A DNA stretch of 64,000 bases from Calliopum simillimum (GCA_951812925.1 OX638370.1:28759964-28823963); one strand, 5' to 3'; shown: positions 1 to 12,582, numbered from the stretch's first letter. The notes: a model not told the origin generated them from the sequence alone. Made by a program: numbers and translations.

Positions 1-780
1 AAGAAAATACGTCGTAATCCATTGAAGAATTTGGATCTTGATTTTAAATTTGATGTTAATTCGTTTTAGCCAGAATTTGGCGGTGGGTGAGCTTTGGGTG
101 CTTAAAGGGTTAATGTATTAGTTAGTGTGTGGACTACATATGTGGAATGTATGTGTGTGTGTTTAATTTTTTTTAGCAATATTAACGCAACGATAATGCA
201 TAATTTGATAAAATTTTTTTTCAAAAAATTTTTGCACGTTTTTTCCAAATTCTTAATGTTGTCTATTTTTCATTCATAACTAATACTATTTAGTTAGTTC
301 TTTCATTACTTGAAATTGTTGCTTAAATCTTTAAGTGATTTTTATATGAAAATATATTTAAAAAAAAAAAATCATAAAAATCAAAAACATAAACTAATCC
401 CTGGGCATGTTCAACTTAAATATGTAAATTTAACATTCAATTAACATTTATGTAATCTTAACATAACATTACATCAAAGCTACATTTTTACATTGCTGTT
501 ACAAATAAAAAAGCTCATTTATTTCGTAGTATTAAGCTGTTACTGATTTCAGTCTCTCTGTCTCTCTTAGCTTCCTTACATAAAAGTTTCGTGTTCTCTC
601 TTAGTGAATTTCTTTAGTAAACTTTTTAACCTCTTCCCTTACTCTGTGTTAATTCAGTTCCTTTTAGAGTTATGAATTTTTGGGGGCATTCAACTTCAAT
701 TATTTTGCTATTTACATTTATATTTGCTTATCACTTATCAATTTGCTAATGTTGTTTTTTTTTCTCTTCTTTTTCATTGC
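1..780. other. AT-rich non-coding DNA
   Basis: No supportable reading frame. The last 40 bases hold a long T/C-rich tract preceded by a branch-point-like ttgctaat. Together they form a plausible splice-acceptor environment for the next entry. Confidence 0.5.
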
Positions 781-782
781 AG

Positions 783-995
783 GTAATTGGCATCTTGAAA
801 AGTTTTAAAATTTATATTTTTTATAAATTTACTAAGACACTGCGCGCTGCAGGTATTCACACACTATTAGGCGTAAATTGTCGTTGTCGTTATGGGCTTT
901 ATCGACTTAGGCTGTTGGCTTGTGATAGTGATAAACAGAGGATGCCAATAAATATGCAACGAATTATGTCAATTCCAAAAATTTCAGAAAACTAA
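783..995 (+). other. Candidate terminal exon after a strong splice acceptor
   Basis: A pyrimidine tract of about 30 bases ends in ttcattgcAG at 781-782. The following sequence is open for about 70 codons and stops at 993-995. An AATAAA lies at 947-952, inside the open frame. The predicted peptide (begins VIGILKSFK, ends KISEN) matches no family I recognise, and its first half is AT-rich and low in complexity. It could be a last exon, an alternative exon or chance. Without conservation or transcript data the call is weak. Confidence 0.2.
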
Positions 996-1313
996 TATTA
1001 CGACATAGTACGTTTTTTAGAATGCCAAGATTTCGCGGAATGGTAATTGAGTGAAGCAAAAGTTTCAAGCCGAAATTCGTACACTGAGTCCTTAATCCAT
1101 ACCCCGATAGAGAGGCAATTAATATAAGGAACTACCCTTCTTGGCCCGCTTCGCTAGGCATGTTTGTTTTGTTTTTTGATTCCCAATAGCTTAGAAGGTA
1201 TACAGGGATAAAATGTTGATTTACGCCACTGCCACGTCACAAATAAAAATTAAGGTATTTTGAGGAAGTTAATTTCATTTCAAACCATCTTAAAAATTGG
1301 AAATAGCATAGTT

Positions 1314-1918
1314 GGAGTGTCCCAGGAAACCATCAATTAAGGCTTGTTAATAGTTCGCCTTAGATGTTTTTCCTGTAGTACATATAGATATTCTTTGTTT
1401 TGACTATGAAGCCTTCGGGTGACGTTCGGGAACCATCGGGTTTTCCAAAAAACTATCAGTTAAAGTTTGTTGATAGTTCACCATAGATTTTTTCCCTCTC
1501 GTATACCTAGATATTCTTCGTTTTGATTGTGAAGCCTTCGGGTGACCTTCGAACACCTTCGGGTGTCACAAAAAACTATCACTTAAAGCTTGTTGATAGT
1601 CCGCCATAGATATTTTCCCTCTCGTATACCTAGATATTCTTCGGGTGACCTTAGGGAACCATCGGGTGTTTCAAAAAACTATCAGTTAAAGTTAGTTAAT
1701 AGTTCACCATAGATTTTTTCCCTCTCGTATGCCTAGATATTCTTTGTTTTGACTATGAAGCCTTCGGGTGACCTTCGAACACCTTCGGGTGTCACAAAAA
1801 ACTATCACTTAAAGCTTGTTGATAGTCCGCCATAGATATTTTCCCTCTCGTATACCTAGATATTCTTCGTTTTGACTATTAAGCCTTCGGGTGGTCTTCG
1901 GAAACCTTCGTGTATTGC
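1314..1918. repeat. 123-bp minisatellite, about five units
   Basis: The anchor word tagatattctt recurs at 1385, 1508, 1631, 1734 and 1857. The spacings are 123, 123, 103 and 123 bp, so one unit carries a 20-bp deletion. Each unit contains ccttcgggtg, aactatca and a tail ccctctcgtat. Units 3 and 5 share variants (cacttaaagc, agtccgcc) absent from units 2 and 4, which suggests a two-unit higher-order duplication. An AT-dinucleotide stretch and tttatatatatag follow at about 1935-2035, as is common at the edge of non-autonomous Helitron-like repeats. That assignment is only an inference. Confidence 0.85.
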
Positions 1919-2059
1919 ATAAAAACATTCCCATATATATATATACTCATTTCCAAATTTACAGCTCAATTGGACGAATGGTTTCGGAGTGATAATGCTT
2001 CACACAGACACACAGTCATTTTTATATATATAGATTGATTGAAAAAATATAACTAACTT

Positions 2060-2440
2060 CTTTTGGATAGAACCCGAGTTCAAATCCTCCACTCAGTGCA
2101 TTTTAATTCCAATTTTTAAATTTATATTAATTTGAAAGAAATTTGTCTGAAGAGCCTTCGGAGCAGAAAATGAAACATAGCCTATGTATAAAATTATAAA
2201 AAAAATAAAAAATTATCATCCTCACTGAGATTCGAACCCGGAACACATTGCTATGAAACCTTTTGAAATTTTTTTGTAAAATTTGAATTTCAAGTTAAAT
2301 TTGTTGAAATTTTTTAATAAAATAACAAAAAAAATTGGTCTTTTTCTGGTCCGAATGTAATGCATAAGAAGACAATTGACCTTTTTCTGGTCCGATTGTA
2401 ATGCATAAGGAGACAATTGGTTACTCCCAATGACAAGCAA
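2060..2440. repeat. tRNA T-arm-like segments in opposite orientation plus a 41-bp tandem dimer
   Basis: At about 2070-2100 the plus strand reads gaacccgagttcaaatcc, and at about 2230-2245 the minus strand reads ccgggttcgaatctc. Both resemble the B-box/T-arm of tRNA genes, followed or preceded by cactcagtg-type words. No cloverleaf can be drawn, so these are tRNA-derived repeat fragments rather than tRNA genes. Between about 2334 and 2420 a 41-bp unit (core tttttctggtccga) is directly repeated twice with few differences. Confidence 0.5.
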
Positions 2441-2839
2441 TGTAAAACGTAAATAGAACTTTATATGTGATGGTATCAGAATTTAGACAAGTCGGTTTCT
2501 CTCATGGAGTAGTTTGCAAACTCCATGAAGAAGAAACCCTTAAGTAGATCAGACTGTTCCGGACGAGATTTTGGTAATATTAGCTCATGGAAAATCTGTG
2601 AATGTTATTGTACTAATTTTAAAAACGTGAGAAATACTGATTAAAGACATCGTCGGTCAAAGTTTTAGTTTAGAGTAGACTATTACTCAAGTACTCGAGT
2701 ATTTGGTTAACTCAGATATCTGATGTGTATCACATACATATGTCATGCTCGCTTTTTCCCAAGAATTAAATCTATAGCTCGTTACAGCGTATATGCACCG
2801 GTGCCACTTCTACAGAAAGGGACATATGAGCATTTTAGC

Positions 2840-3030
2840 AAGTCTTCTCGGTTATGCATGAAAAGTTCGATATTCGAGTGTATCAAGAGATTCATTCTCT
2901 CAGGGAACAACATATTAGTAGGTTCAAAGCCTCGTATAATCTAGTCACTCAGGCAGTCTGCTCTGCTATACGTAAAAAGTTCGACTTCCGGATATGTAAA
3001 AAAGTCGCTCCCTCAGTAAGCAACATAGCG
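2840..3030 (+). repeat. Degenerate direct duplication (about 114 bp period)
   Basis: Two stretches, starting near 2846 and 2959, share aaaagttcga, a variable middle, and ctcag followed by an acaacat/gcaacat word. The two overlapping frames here (73 and 83 codons) look like by-products of this duplication. I recognise no protein. Confidence 0.35.
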
Positions 3031-3189
3031 GCAAAATCGAGATTTTCACAGTCGCCTCCAGCACATCTATGCTTGCACTATTCACTGTTCATACAGTTTG
3101 GATAACTACTAAGACAAGTGCCATTTCAGATTTTTGTATGATATGTGCAGAAAAAACTATGTGGCATCAGATTGCTACACACTTAACAT

Positions 3190-3400
3190 TTTAGTTTAAT
3201 TTCAAAACCAAAAAGTATTTATATAGAACAATGCCAAAAAAAGAATTAATTTCAAACTATTTTGGTATAAATTTCATACTTTTTTGGAATAAATTTCAAA
3301 CTTTTTTGGAAAAAAATCGGAATTTAATATCAAAAAAGTTCAAAATCAATACTAAAAGGAATCAAAAGTAAGAAACGTAAACTATAATTTTAAAGTGTGT
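3190..3400 (+). repeat. Dispersed repeat 'G', copy 1
   Basis: This tract alternates aaatttcaaac and ttttttggaat words and begins near tttcaaaaccaaaaag. It recurs in reverse orientation at 28,530-28,745 with the same order of words, so it is a dispersed element about 210 bp long. It has no coding content and no clear termini. It could be the edge of a larger repeat. Confidence 0.6.
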
Positions 3401-3409
3401 ATGTATTAC

Positions 3410-5900
3410 ACTTCTCAAATCTCACCATCTCCATCTGATGGAAATTTATTTGCAAAACCTTTACACTTAGAATAAGCAATTGAAAAGGTTTTGGATGCAG
3501 TCATCGCTGCTTTTACAGCCTATTGTGCTAACCCTGATAAAAACTAATTAAAAGTCAGTCCTCAAAATTAGATGGGTACCCGATAGAGAATTAATGTATT
3601 CTATGTCTTGCACTTGCTCTTGTCTATCAAAGTTATATATAAAATATATTCTGCTGTTTCGTCGCCTTCATTACAGAATCTAAAGAATTTATCCTGAACT
3701 AACCTCATATTGGGGAGATGTTTCCAAACTGGGCAGTGTTCTTTTTAGTTACAGTTCTTATACAATTTCTGTGGTGCAGAAGTAACTATTTAGTCCTTTG
3801 ATTGGAAACCTTATTTATTTATTTATTCCCAACTTTTATTAACTTTTCTCCCCAGCCAATTGCTTAAGCTATGTTATACAAAACTCCAAGGCGATCTGCA
3901 GAATAGATTTGGTCCAACAAGCAATTTCATTTACCTTAATGAAACAATGTCCACGTACCCAAATGAGATGAATCTTTTTTTTGGGAGGTCAGTTTGAATA
4001 CGAGTTTAGGGTACTTGCTTTGCGAACAAATATCATATGGATGCTTATTCTATTTCATTCATATTTAACAGTATCATCTAATTTCATTGGAACTAAATCG
4101 AATCGAGATTTTGCTTTCATATAATTTGATATCCAGAATCTAATCAGCCAAATTATCTAATTCGATTTTGATTGCAAAAATTTTGGATTTCGATCCTGGA
4201 TATCAAAATACTATATATGATAACAAAATTTCGATTCGATTTAGTTCGAATCAAAATCGAATTCCATGATATCGGTGATTCCATAAGGCAAAGCTCGATT
4301 GAGTTTATTTTCATCTGGAACACGGAGATTTTTGGCTCACGAATGTTTATATCTTTTTATGCAGTCTCACTCCATATACAACATGGTAGTCAAATACAAA
4401 CATTTCTGCTGTTGAATATAACTATCAATTACTGATCAAAATCATCTTGTTGATGATCTGTTCCTTAGACAGAGCAAAATGTTTGATAGTTACAGCCCTA
4501 CCTCTATCGAGTAAAATAAATTTCGCATGAATCTAGCTTAAACCTCACAAAGTTAGCAAAAGTATTGCCCAGGTTAATATAACAATACATTTAAGAACTT
4601 GCCTGGAATAATTTTCAAACAGTCAACTCATATTACCTACTTTGTCATACTGACTTAATCAAAGCAGTGAGTTGGAAACTACTGTGTCTTTGATACTCTT
4701 TGAAACAAACTTTGTACTTTTCCAAAATTCTTAATTATTTTGAGTAAAACTTCAATATGAGGCTTCCTGCTAAAGTTCAGTGTAAAGAGAAGAATCTCAA
4801 CTAAAAATCTTATTCCACCTTTCCACCTTATAGATCCATGTGAGGCACTTATCCTCTCGGAATGTCTAGTCGTTAGTTAAATTTAAAATTTGCTGAGCTA
4901 TTATCAGTTCATAGAATTCTTTAGTTCCAGATTTATTTTAAAATTAGAAAAAAATCCTGATATGCATTTACATCACTTGCACAAGTCGGCAGATAAGGAC
5001 GATCTAAGCCTAATCAGTTAAAATAAAATATTTTCTTGTATTAAAATATAAACTTTATACCAATATATATGTATGTAATAGTTTTAAAAACCAATGTTTA
5101 GAGGAGTTAAATATTTATGTGTTAATGAACTTATTACTAAATTTAAATTTAATTCAATAAATATATATGTATGTATATCTTTTCAAAATGTACTATGTGA
5201 AAATAGTCTTTATTTGAGTGTTGATAGAAATTATATTTGAAAAATAAATCCATATTTCTTGCAGGAATACAAATTATTTTTCACACTTTAAGCCATGTAT
5301 AAATAAGGAAACATTAGCAAATCAGAATTATATCAGTTAAATTAAGTACCAAATATATCTAAATATACGCGTTGTTACATAAATCAAAAACTTGGTATGA
5401 TAAATATACAACCAAATTAAAGGAAATTTAAAGAAAATTCTAGAGAAAAAATTATATGGGCATGTTATAAAGACCTTTTTCTTACTAAAATGGCCGCCAA
5501 AGTCAAAAAGTTGGAAACACAATTGAAAGTATCAACTTTAAAATCCAAAATTTTGCAAAATCTTTCAAACCCTCTTAAAAAGTTCATACAATTAGCTTAA
5601 AGTTTTCCATTAAAAATTTTCTCAAAAAGGTTAGGGTGACCCGAGACAATTTTTTAAAAAATTTTTTAAAATACTGAAAAAATTCACAAAATCGTTTTTT
5701 CGACCGCGTAATTGAAAAACCTTAAAAAAATTGATTTTGGAACGCGAATATTATCTATGCCAAAATTTTTGTAAAACATAGTCTTTATTTCTAATGAACC
5801 CTTGGGTATCCATTTTGTAATGAAATAAAAAAAATTATGACCAAAAAACATGTTTCAAAATAGGTTTTTCTCGGAATGAAAAAAAACTAGTAAGGGTGTA
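3410..5900. other. Non-coding AT-rich stretch with one hairpin
   Basis: Apart from the inverted repeat at 4089-4250 I see only short spurious frames, poly-A/T tracts and ttatttatttatt simple sequence near 3810. A tttcttgcag acceptor-like string at about 5255-5264 has no convincing exon after it. Confidence 0.5.
4089..4250. repeat. Imperfect palindrome (about 160 bp)
   Basis: The left arm (ggaactaaatcgaatcgag ... ttgatatccag) pairs with the right arm (ctggatatcaa ... cgattcgatttagttcg). The loop is about 45 bp. This is a small foldback or MITE-like structure with no detectable target-site duplication. Confidence 0.6.
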
Positions 5901-5909
5901 AAATTTGGC

Positions 5910-6806
5910 CTGGCCAAATATTAAATACCCTACACTGCAGTATTTTTAAAATTTTGCTCATATGGGAGGTGCTTCGCTCTCTTGTCCAAGTTCTCCCAGT
6001 TTTTGTCCAGAGCTTGGATTTATAGTTTTTAGTGTCTGAGTGAAAAACGTTTTCAGTACAGTGTTTTGAAGCTTTTGCTTATATAGGAGGTGCCACGCCC
6101 TCTTGTCCGAGTTCGTCTAGTTTTAGCTTAGAGCGTGCATTTATAGTCTTTAGTAATTGAGTGAAGTTTGGTTGGATTGTCTCAAAAAACTCTTTCAGTA
6201 TAGCATTTTGAAACTTCTGCTTATATGGGAGGTGCCACGCCCCCTTGTCCGATTGCACCCAATTTTTTTCGAGAGCTTTTATTTATGATGCTTAGTGTCT
6301 GAGTCGAATTTGGTTCGAATATCTCAAAAAACGCTTTCAGTAAGCGTTTTGAAGCTTTTGCTTATATGGAAGGTGCCACGCCCTCTTGTCCGAATTCGTT
6401 AAATTTTTTCACAGAGCTTGCGCTTACAATACTTAGTATTTGTGCGTATTTTGGTTGCAATGTCGTGAAAAATACTCCTAAAATTGCATTTTGAATATAT
6501 TTTTTGTATGGGCGGTAGGCGTGTCCGTTAACCGATTTCACTCATTTTCAATCTCCCGTCTTATCTTTGACGACGGAGGCAGTATACAAAATTTCATTGA
6601 AATATCTTGCTCCGTTTTCCCAAAAAGTGTATTTCAACACACAGCCAGCCACCCAGCCAGCCAGCCAGACAGACGGACATGGCTGTATCGACTCAGAAAA
6701 TGACGCTGATCAAGAATATATATACTTTTCTATATCTGCCACGCCTCCTTCTCTGCGTTACAAACGGAAGGACAAAGTGAATATACCCTGGGTTTAGGGT
6801 ATAAAA
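5910..6806 (+). repeat. Dispersed 'ccacgccctcttgtcc' element with gacggacatggct tail
   Basis: The first part repeats a unit of about 115 bp four to five times: gcttatat-gg-aggtgccacgcc, a cttgtccga word, then an isopod-like caaaaaacgctttcag. The tail holds a cagc/cagacag microsatellite (about 6640-6680), gacggacatggctgtatcg, an atcaagaatatatatac word, and it ends with a gggtttagggtataaa sequence. I recall the gacggacatggct ... tatatactt combination as a recurring tail in dipteran repeats, but I cannot assign a class. The 70-76 codon frames across the tail are repeat shadows. Partial relatives lie at 9960-10,470 and 24,935-25,045. Confidence 0.65.
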
Positions 6807-6809
6807 AAA

Positions 6810-7570
6810 ATGTAGATATCGATTTTAAGAGTCCTTCTAAATTCTGAGTCGGTTTCGGGATGATTTTTTTTTTGCTTCATACAAAATCGAACCGGTTTAC
6901 TCCCCATGTACAATTTTTTGTTAGTCTAGGCCTCCTTTATCACCTCCTAGAAGCTTCGTAACTTTATCGTTTACACTCTGTATAATCGAAGTGGGGCAGA
7001 TACTCTCAATACCTGGCGATAATTCAAAAAATTAAATATTATTTCAGGATATCCTTTAATATTGGTTAAGTACAATATTAACCAACGTACTATTTGCCAT
7101 TTTTCAAATGACTTGTAACAAACTCATTTCATCACTACATCATGTTAAACTTTAACTTTGTAGACTGAAATAGTTTTTATAAGTTATTTCCATATTAATC
7201 AAAGCAGCTTTTTGCTAAAGTTTATTAACTTTTAATGTTCTATGACCATGGAGCGTTCATCTTCTAGCATGTATATAAACATATTTTTTTCTTTAAAAAT
7301 GTTAACACATTTAGTTAGGTAAGTAAAATAAAATGGAGAAGAAAATTTTTACGTAATTAAATAAATTATGGATAATTTAATTAGGTTTCAAGCCTTTCCA
7401 AGCATTAGTTGTCATGCAAAAAGACTATTAGAGTATTGACTTTAAGAAACGACAAGAAAATTTTGCAACTTTTTGCTACTTTAAAATTTACATCGATTTT
7501 TGAAACGTAACCTAAAATAAAATATTTTATCTTGTATTGCCCACATTATTCAAAATTTCTAATTTTGTTA
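6810..7570. other. Non-coding AT-rich stretch
   Basis: I see no gene, tandem repeat or inverted repeat that I can support here. Confidence 0.4.
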
Positions 7571-7571
7571 T

Positions 7572-9738
7572 TAGTGCAGGCAAATTAGGTAAAAACAGGT
7601 ATTCATTTCTAATTTTGTTGAACATGCACCGATTTTGATCCAACAGGGCTCATTTTGTTCGCAATAAAATTTAAAACAAAACCAACACATTAGTTTTTTC
7701 CGGCCTTCCCCCAAAATTTTTTTAGTCCCCCGTGAACCCTCAAAACCGGATAAATTCAATAAATCTGTTCTAAAATGCTTAAAAATGGAAAGTTATTCTC
7801 TAGATTGCCGAATCCAAATATGATGTTGGAAAATGAAAAAACTCAAAATGGCGCCAGGAAAACTGCGTACATACCCATTTTAAGCACCAAAAATGGGGAA
7901 AAATCGTTACAGGGTGTTTTAGCCTAGAAGTCTTGTTACATTGAATGAATTTATACGGTCGGTGTGGGATATTGTTTTTTATACTATAAAAAGTAAAGTT
8001 TACCAAAAATTTTTTTGTGTTTTTGATTTGTTTATTATTTAAGCAATAACTATAAAAAGTTAATACAACTCAAAATTAAAAATATTTGTAACATTTTGCA
8101 AACCATTTTTTCTAAACTAATTTGAGGTCGCTGAACACGAAAAACAAAATTATTTTTTTTTCCTTGCGGCCGTTCCCGAGTTATTCGATAATTTATATTT
8201 TCGAAGTTATAGCTTCATATACATCAATATATTTCTATGACGCCAAGTTCGATCAATTTTATTTTTTCACGTTGACAAAGAGTGATTAATGGCGGTTCTA
8301 ATAAGTATACCAATAATTATGCTTCGAACAAAATTGACTGAATTATATCAGAAAAAGTTTGAAATTTCACAAATTTTTGAAATTTTTCATATCAACTTCA
8401 AATGAAACATTTGGTTTTTGGCATATAATTTTTTTAAATACTTATTTTTTAGTAATTTTATTAAATGGCGCATATAATTGCAAACATTTTAAGCTTATGC
8501 TGAGCAAAATCGAATGAAATTTCCAAAAGATACATATTAAGGTTTTAGTGCAATATGGAAATTTCGATTTCTTTCAAAAATTAATATATTTGATACAATC
8601 CGCAATGTTCTTCTACAGAGAATGATTAGAAGTTACTTAAATCATCTTTAAAGTGTTTAATAAGTGTAGGGTGTCCTATTTGAAGGCTGAAAAACTGGAT
8701 CTGTTGACTTAGGCTGAATATTTTAAAAATGCTCAGAAAAAATTCTCATCATCCTTATTGCACTAAATCCTTAATATCTTTTGGAAATTTCATCCGATTT
8801 TGCTCAACATAGGCTCAAAATGTTTGCAATTATATGCGCCATTAAATAATATTTCTAAAAAAAATTATTTAGAAAAAAATATGTGCCAAAAAGAAAGTGT
8901 TTCATTTGAAGTTGATGTGAAAAATTTAAAAAATTTTTGAAATATCAAGCTTTTTCCTGCTATAACTCAGTCAATTTTGTTTGGAGCATAATTGTTGGTA
9001 TACTTGTTAGAAGCGCCATTAATCACTCTTTGTCATCGTGGAAAAATAAAATTGATCGAACTTGGCGTCATAGAAATATATTGATGTATATGAAGCTATA
9101 ACCTCGAAAATATAAATTATCGAATAATTCGGGAACGACCCCAAGAAAAAAAAAAAATGCGTTTTTCGTGTTCAGCGACCTCAAATTAGTTTAGAAAAAA
9201 TGGTTTGCAAAATGTTACAAATATTTTTAATTTTGAGTTGCATTAACTTTTTATAGTTATTGCTTAAATAATAAACAAATCAAAAACACAAAAAAATTTT
9301 TGGTAAACTTTACTTTTTATAGTATAAAAAACAATATCCCACACCGACCGTATAAATTCATTCAATGTAACAAGACTTCTAGGCTAAAACACCCTGTAAC
9401 GATTTTTTCCAATTTTTGGTGCTTAAAATGGGTACGTACGCAGTTTTCCTGGCGCCATTTTGAGTTTTTTCATTTCCCAACATCATATTTTGAATCAGCA
9501 TTCTAGAAAACTCCGTGAATAGCATAACTTTCCATTTTTAAGCATTTTAGAACAGTTTTATTGAATTTATCCGATTTTGAGGGTTCACGGGGGACTAAAG
9601 AAATTTTGGGGAAAGGCCGGAAAAAACTAATGTATTGGTTTTGTTCAAAATTTTATTACAAACAAAATGAGCCCTGTCGGATCAAAATCGGTGCATGTTC
9701 AACAAAATTAGAAATGAATACCTAATTTGCCTGCACTA
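7572..9738. mobile_element. Large foldback element, arms about 985 bp
   Basis: The ends are tagtgcaggcaaattaggta and its reverse complement. The arms (7572 to about 8560, and about 8750 to 9738) are inverted copies across their whole length. A 68-codon frame at 7800-8006 (minus) is mirrored by one at 9300-9506 (plus) with nearly the same translation. The central unpaired region is about 190 bp. Arms differ by scattered substitutions and small indels, so the structure is not an assembly artefact of one collapsed arm. The bases just outside (tat on both sides) allow a 2-3 bp target duplication such as TA or TAT, but this is ambiguous. No transposase is present. It is a foldback or very long-TIR non-autonomous DNA transposon of unknown superfamily. 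Confidence 0.85.
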
Positions 9739-9959
9739 TATAGAAATGGCTTCTTACTTATTATTTGTCTAGAGACAAGAACTTATAAACATTATGTATA
9801 GTTCTGGACAGGATAATTTTGAACAGCAATTCGGTTTTTTGTTAAAACAGATGGAAAAGAGGACAGATGGTCGTCATCACGTGCACTTAAGTAAGAAATT
9901 ATCTCATTTCAAGTCCCAATATTGGCAAAATACCTGAAAGCGTGTCTTTTTTTTCCTAT

Positions 9960-10470
9960 TAGAGCTGCCCTTTACTATTCGTAGCACAATTGTGCCAAAT
10001 TTGCTTCGATTATCTCAGAAAGCACTCTCAATATAGAGTTTTTAAGATTTTGCTTGTATGAGTGGTACCACGCCCTCTTGTCCGAATTTGCTAATTTTCC
10101 TACCAGAGTTTACCTATACTATTGTGTAGAAAGTGTATGAAATTTGGTTTGATTATCTCAGATAGTACCCTCAATATAGTTTGTAAGACTTTGTTTGTAT
10201 GAGAAGTACCACGCCATCTTATCCGAATTCGCATATTTTCCTACTAGAGTTTACCTTTACTATTGGTAGCAAGTGTGCGAAATTTGGTTTGAATATCTCA
10301 GATAGTACCATCAGTATAGAAATTTTAATATTTGGCTTGTATGGAAGGTGCCACGCCCTCTTGTTCAAATTCGACCAAACTTTGTTGAAAGCTTAAATGA
10401 TCCACTCTTAGTATGTATATGTAATTTGGTTGCAGTGCGTAGCTCCGTTTATTTCATGCCACATATGAGA
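9960..10470 (+). repeat. Second copy of the 'ccacgccctcttgtcc' repeat, unit region only
   Basis: Four units of roughly 115 bp carry accacgcc, cttgtccgaatt, a tagagttta word and ttggtt-gaatatctcaga. They match the body of the element at 5910-6806 but lack its tail. Frames of 60-65 codons here are shadows of the repeat. Confidence 0.6.
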
Positions 10471-10490
10471 GCTCCTTGCCCCACTGTGCG

Positions 10491-10662
10491 TCGTCTCGTT
10501 TCTGAATCTGAAGTCTGGAAATATATTTAAATGACGAGAAGTGCTTATCGAGGAATCAGAAAAACGATGATAAGTGTGATTACTTCATTTTTCTAACCTC
10601 TCGATAAACACTCTTCGTAGTTTCAATATATTTCCAGACTCCAAATTTAGAAATGAGACGGA
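10491..10662. repeat. Short palindromic element (about 170 bp)
   Basis: The left arm runs cgtctcgtttctgaat ... tctggaaatatattt ... cttatcgagg. It is mirrored by cctctcgataa ... aatatatttccaga ... gaaatgagacg. Pairing is nearly continuous around a loop of about 30 bp, as in a snap-back MITE. No coding content. Confidence 0.75.
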
Positions 10663-12582
10663 GATAAAAACTGAAGCGACTTAAAAACGACATAAAAACG
10701 ACAATAGGGAATATTTACGAAAGAAAACACTGGATTTTGTTCATGTTTGATTTTTTATTTTTGAAATAATTGAGGGTTATAGACTCTATAATATAGAGTG
10801 CAGTGCGGTTGTTTGAAATTTGGATATATATGCTGAGATTTGTTTTTTAGTTCCACTTAATATACTCTATAGTTTGGGGAATGTTTACCGCCATAGTCGC
10901 TGTATTTCTTGTATGAGAATTAAGTAGGGTAACTAAGTAGCTGTCTTTTACATTAAACGTATAATTATTTTGATGTTGGTAATACTTTCTAAGTTTGAAA
11001 AGCACTCAGGGGTACAAAAGTGAAAACAAAACAAAGAAATACCGCTAGGTTACAATACTCATGCCATAAAGAAAGCTTTTCCTTAGCACGTGCATACGAA
11101 AAGCTTTTTCTTATAAAAGTACAAAGAACTTATTTGCAATAAATTATATTCAATTTTTGAAAGTAGAATTAAAAAAAAATTTAAAAAAAAACAAAAAATT
11201 TTGTATGAAGTAATCCGTTTGAACGATAGCTAACAGAACGCATTGAAATTGAAACATTTTGCAACCTTCCAATACCAAAAATATACCTACCATAATCAAA
11301 ATACAATTTTCATCTGCTTTAGGTCTACGTCATAGTGTCATAACTAATGTAATGTTACGTTACGATTAAACAGGGCAGAGCAAACGTTGTTTATAACCAC
11401 TCGCTAGACTGTGCCATGCATTGTTTCTCTCTTTCCAGTGTTCCTTGGCCCATGTTAAGCCATTGCATACCATTACGTAGCAAGGGTAGCCCCAACGTAA
11501 AGTTAAAAATACGAATTTTTCTTCAGCTCACTTTCACTTACCCGTTTGTTGTGTTCGTACGTACAACGACGACAACGTAAGTGACCAAAGCGCGACACAG
11601 AAAAGCAATCCAGGCTAACAGTAGGTACCACTAACACAGTAATACATTTGTTGCCTCTGCAGCTCTCTTTCTTACTTTGAAGTGTTGCCATCGAACATTT
11701 ATTTAAATTTTGCATACATACAAATATGTGGCGAAATTTCGGAAAATCTCCAAATAAGAATTTTTAAGCCAAAGTTAAAACAAAGACATAAATATACTGT
11801 GGAACTGGTGTTTTTCTTAACAAATCTAATCTTAAGGGCAGATATAGTACGCTTGAAAGATCTTTTGGAAGTCAGCAAATGCGTCTAATGCTTTTTTTAG
11901 TAATTTTGTTGGCGTTTACATAAAAAGCACTGACCAGTCCGCTCAACCCAACATGTCATCTGATCCGTGCATGGTGGTAGCAAATTAAATAATATAACTG
12001 TTTGGTCTTAAAAAATGCCAGCCCACCTGAATTTATTTATTTTTTACTTTTTTTCTTTCTACTATTGTACTTGTGACTAGCTTCCACGATTTTATTGAAA
12101 TTTTTTTGTCAAGCTGTTCATGAAATATGAGTGTTTTAAAAAGTGAAAAACAACATTTATTAATTTTTTGAAATACTCATTACTCCGCGAATAATACAGG
12201 TACTCAAAAAAAGAGTTGTCTACACGATACTTCTTATATGCAGTTTTACTTATTTACTTTTTGACACTGAATCGAACTACATCCTCACAATTGTCAATAT
12301 AGCACATGATTTCGAGATATCCTTGCTTGAAGTTGCAGAAAATGGTGATTTTAGACTTATGGCGTAGCTACAGGAAAAGTTGAAATTAATTTTTTTCATA
12401 GCATTGAATAGCTACACTTTTCCTTATCAAAATATTCCTTTCGAATTTCCAATAGGACTCCAACTAGATTCTTCATCTGAAGAAAATGATGAATACCTTT
12501 GTTTTTGAGGCTTTTTTCTTTGTTGATCCACATTACCCTCAATACGTGTTGGTGAAATAAATGGTTTTTTATAAAAAACTCT
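10663..12582. other. Mostly unique-looking non-coding DNA
   Basis: A 20-bp-arm hairpin built on aagctttt and a cacgtgc core lies at about 11,068-11,118. GC rises over 11,380-11,700, where acaacgacgacaacgtaag provides a donor-like GTAAGT near 11,577. A fragment at about 11,920-11,985 (atgtcatctgatccgtgc ... agcaaattaaat) matches an arm of the palindrome at 29,190-29,405. Region 12,240-12,440 resembles the arms of the palindrome at 23,045-23,460 (gaagttgcagaaa ... atagc-acttttccttat). No gene can be supported. Confidence 0.4.

Noticed and set aside
1314..1918. CRISPR-like array
   Set aside because: Units are 123 bp and homogeneous throughout with no unique spacers, in eukaryotic repeat-rich DNA.
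2060..2250. Possible tRNA genes
   Set aside because: Only T-arm-like words are present. No acceptor or D-arm pairing could be found, and similar words recur in repeats.
7800..9506. Pair of 68-codon frames with the same peptide
   Set aside because: The duplication is explained by the foldback arms. The peptide is AT-rich and unrelated to known families.
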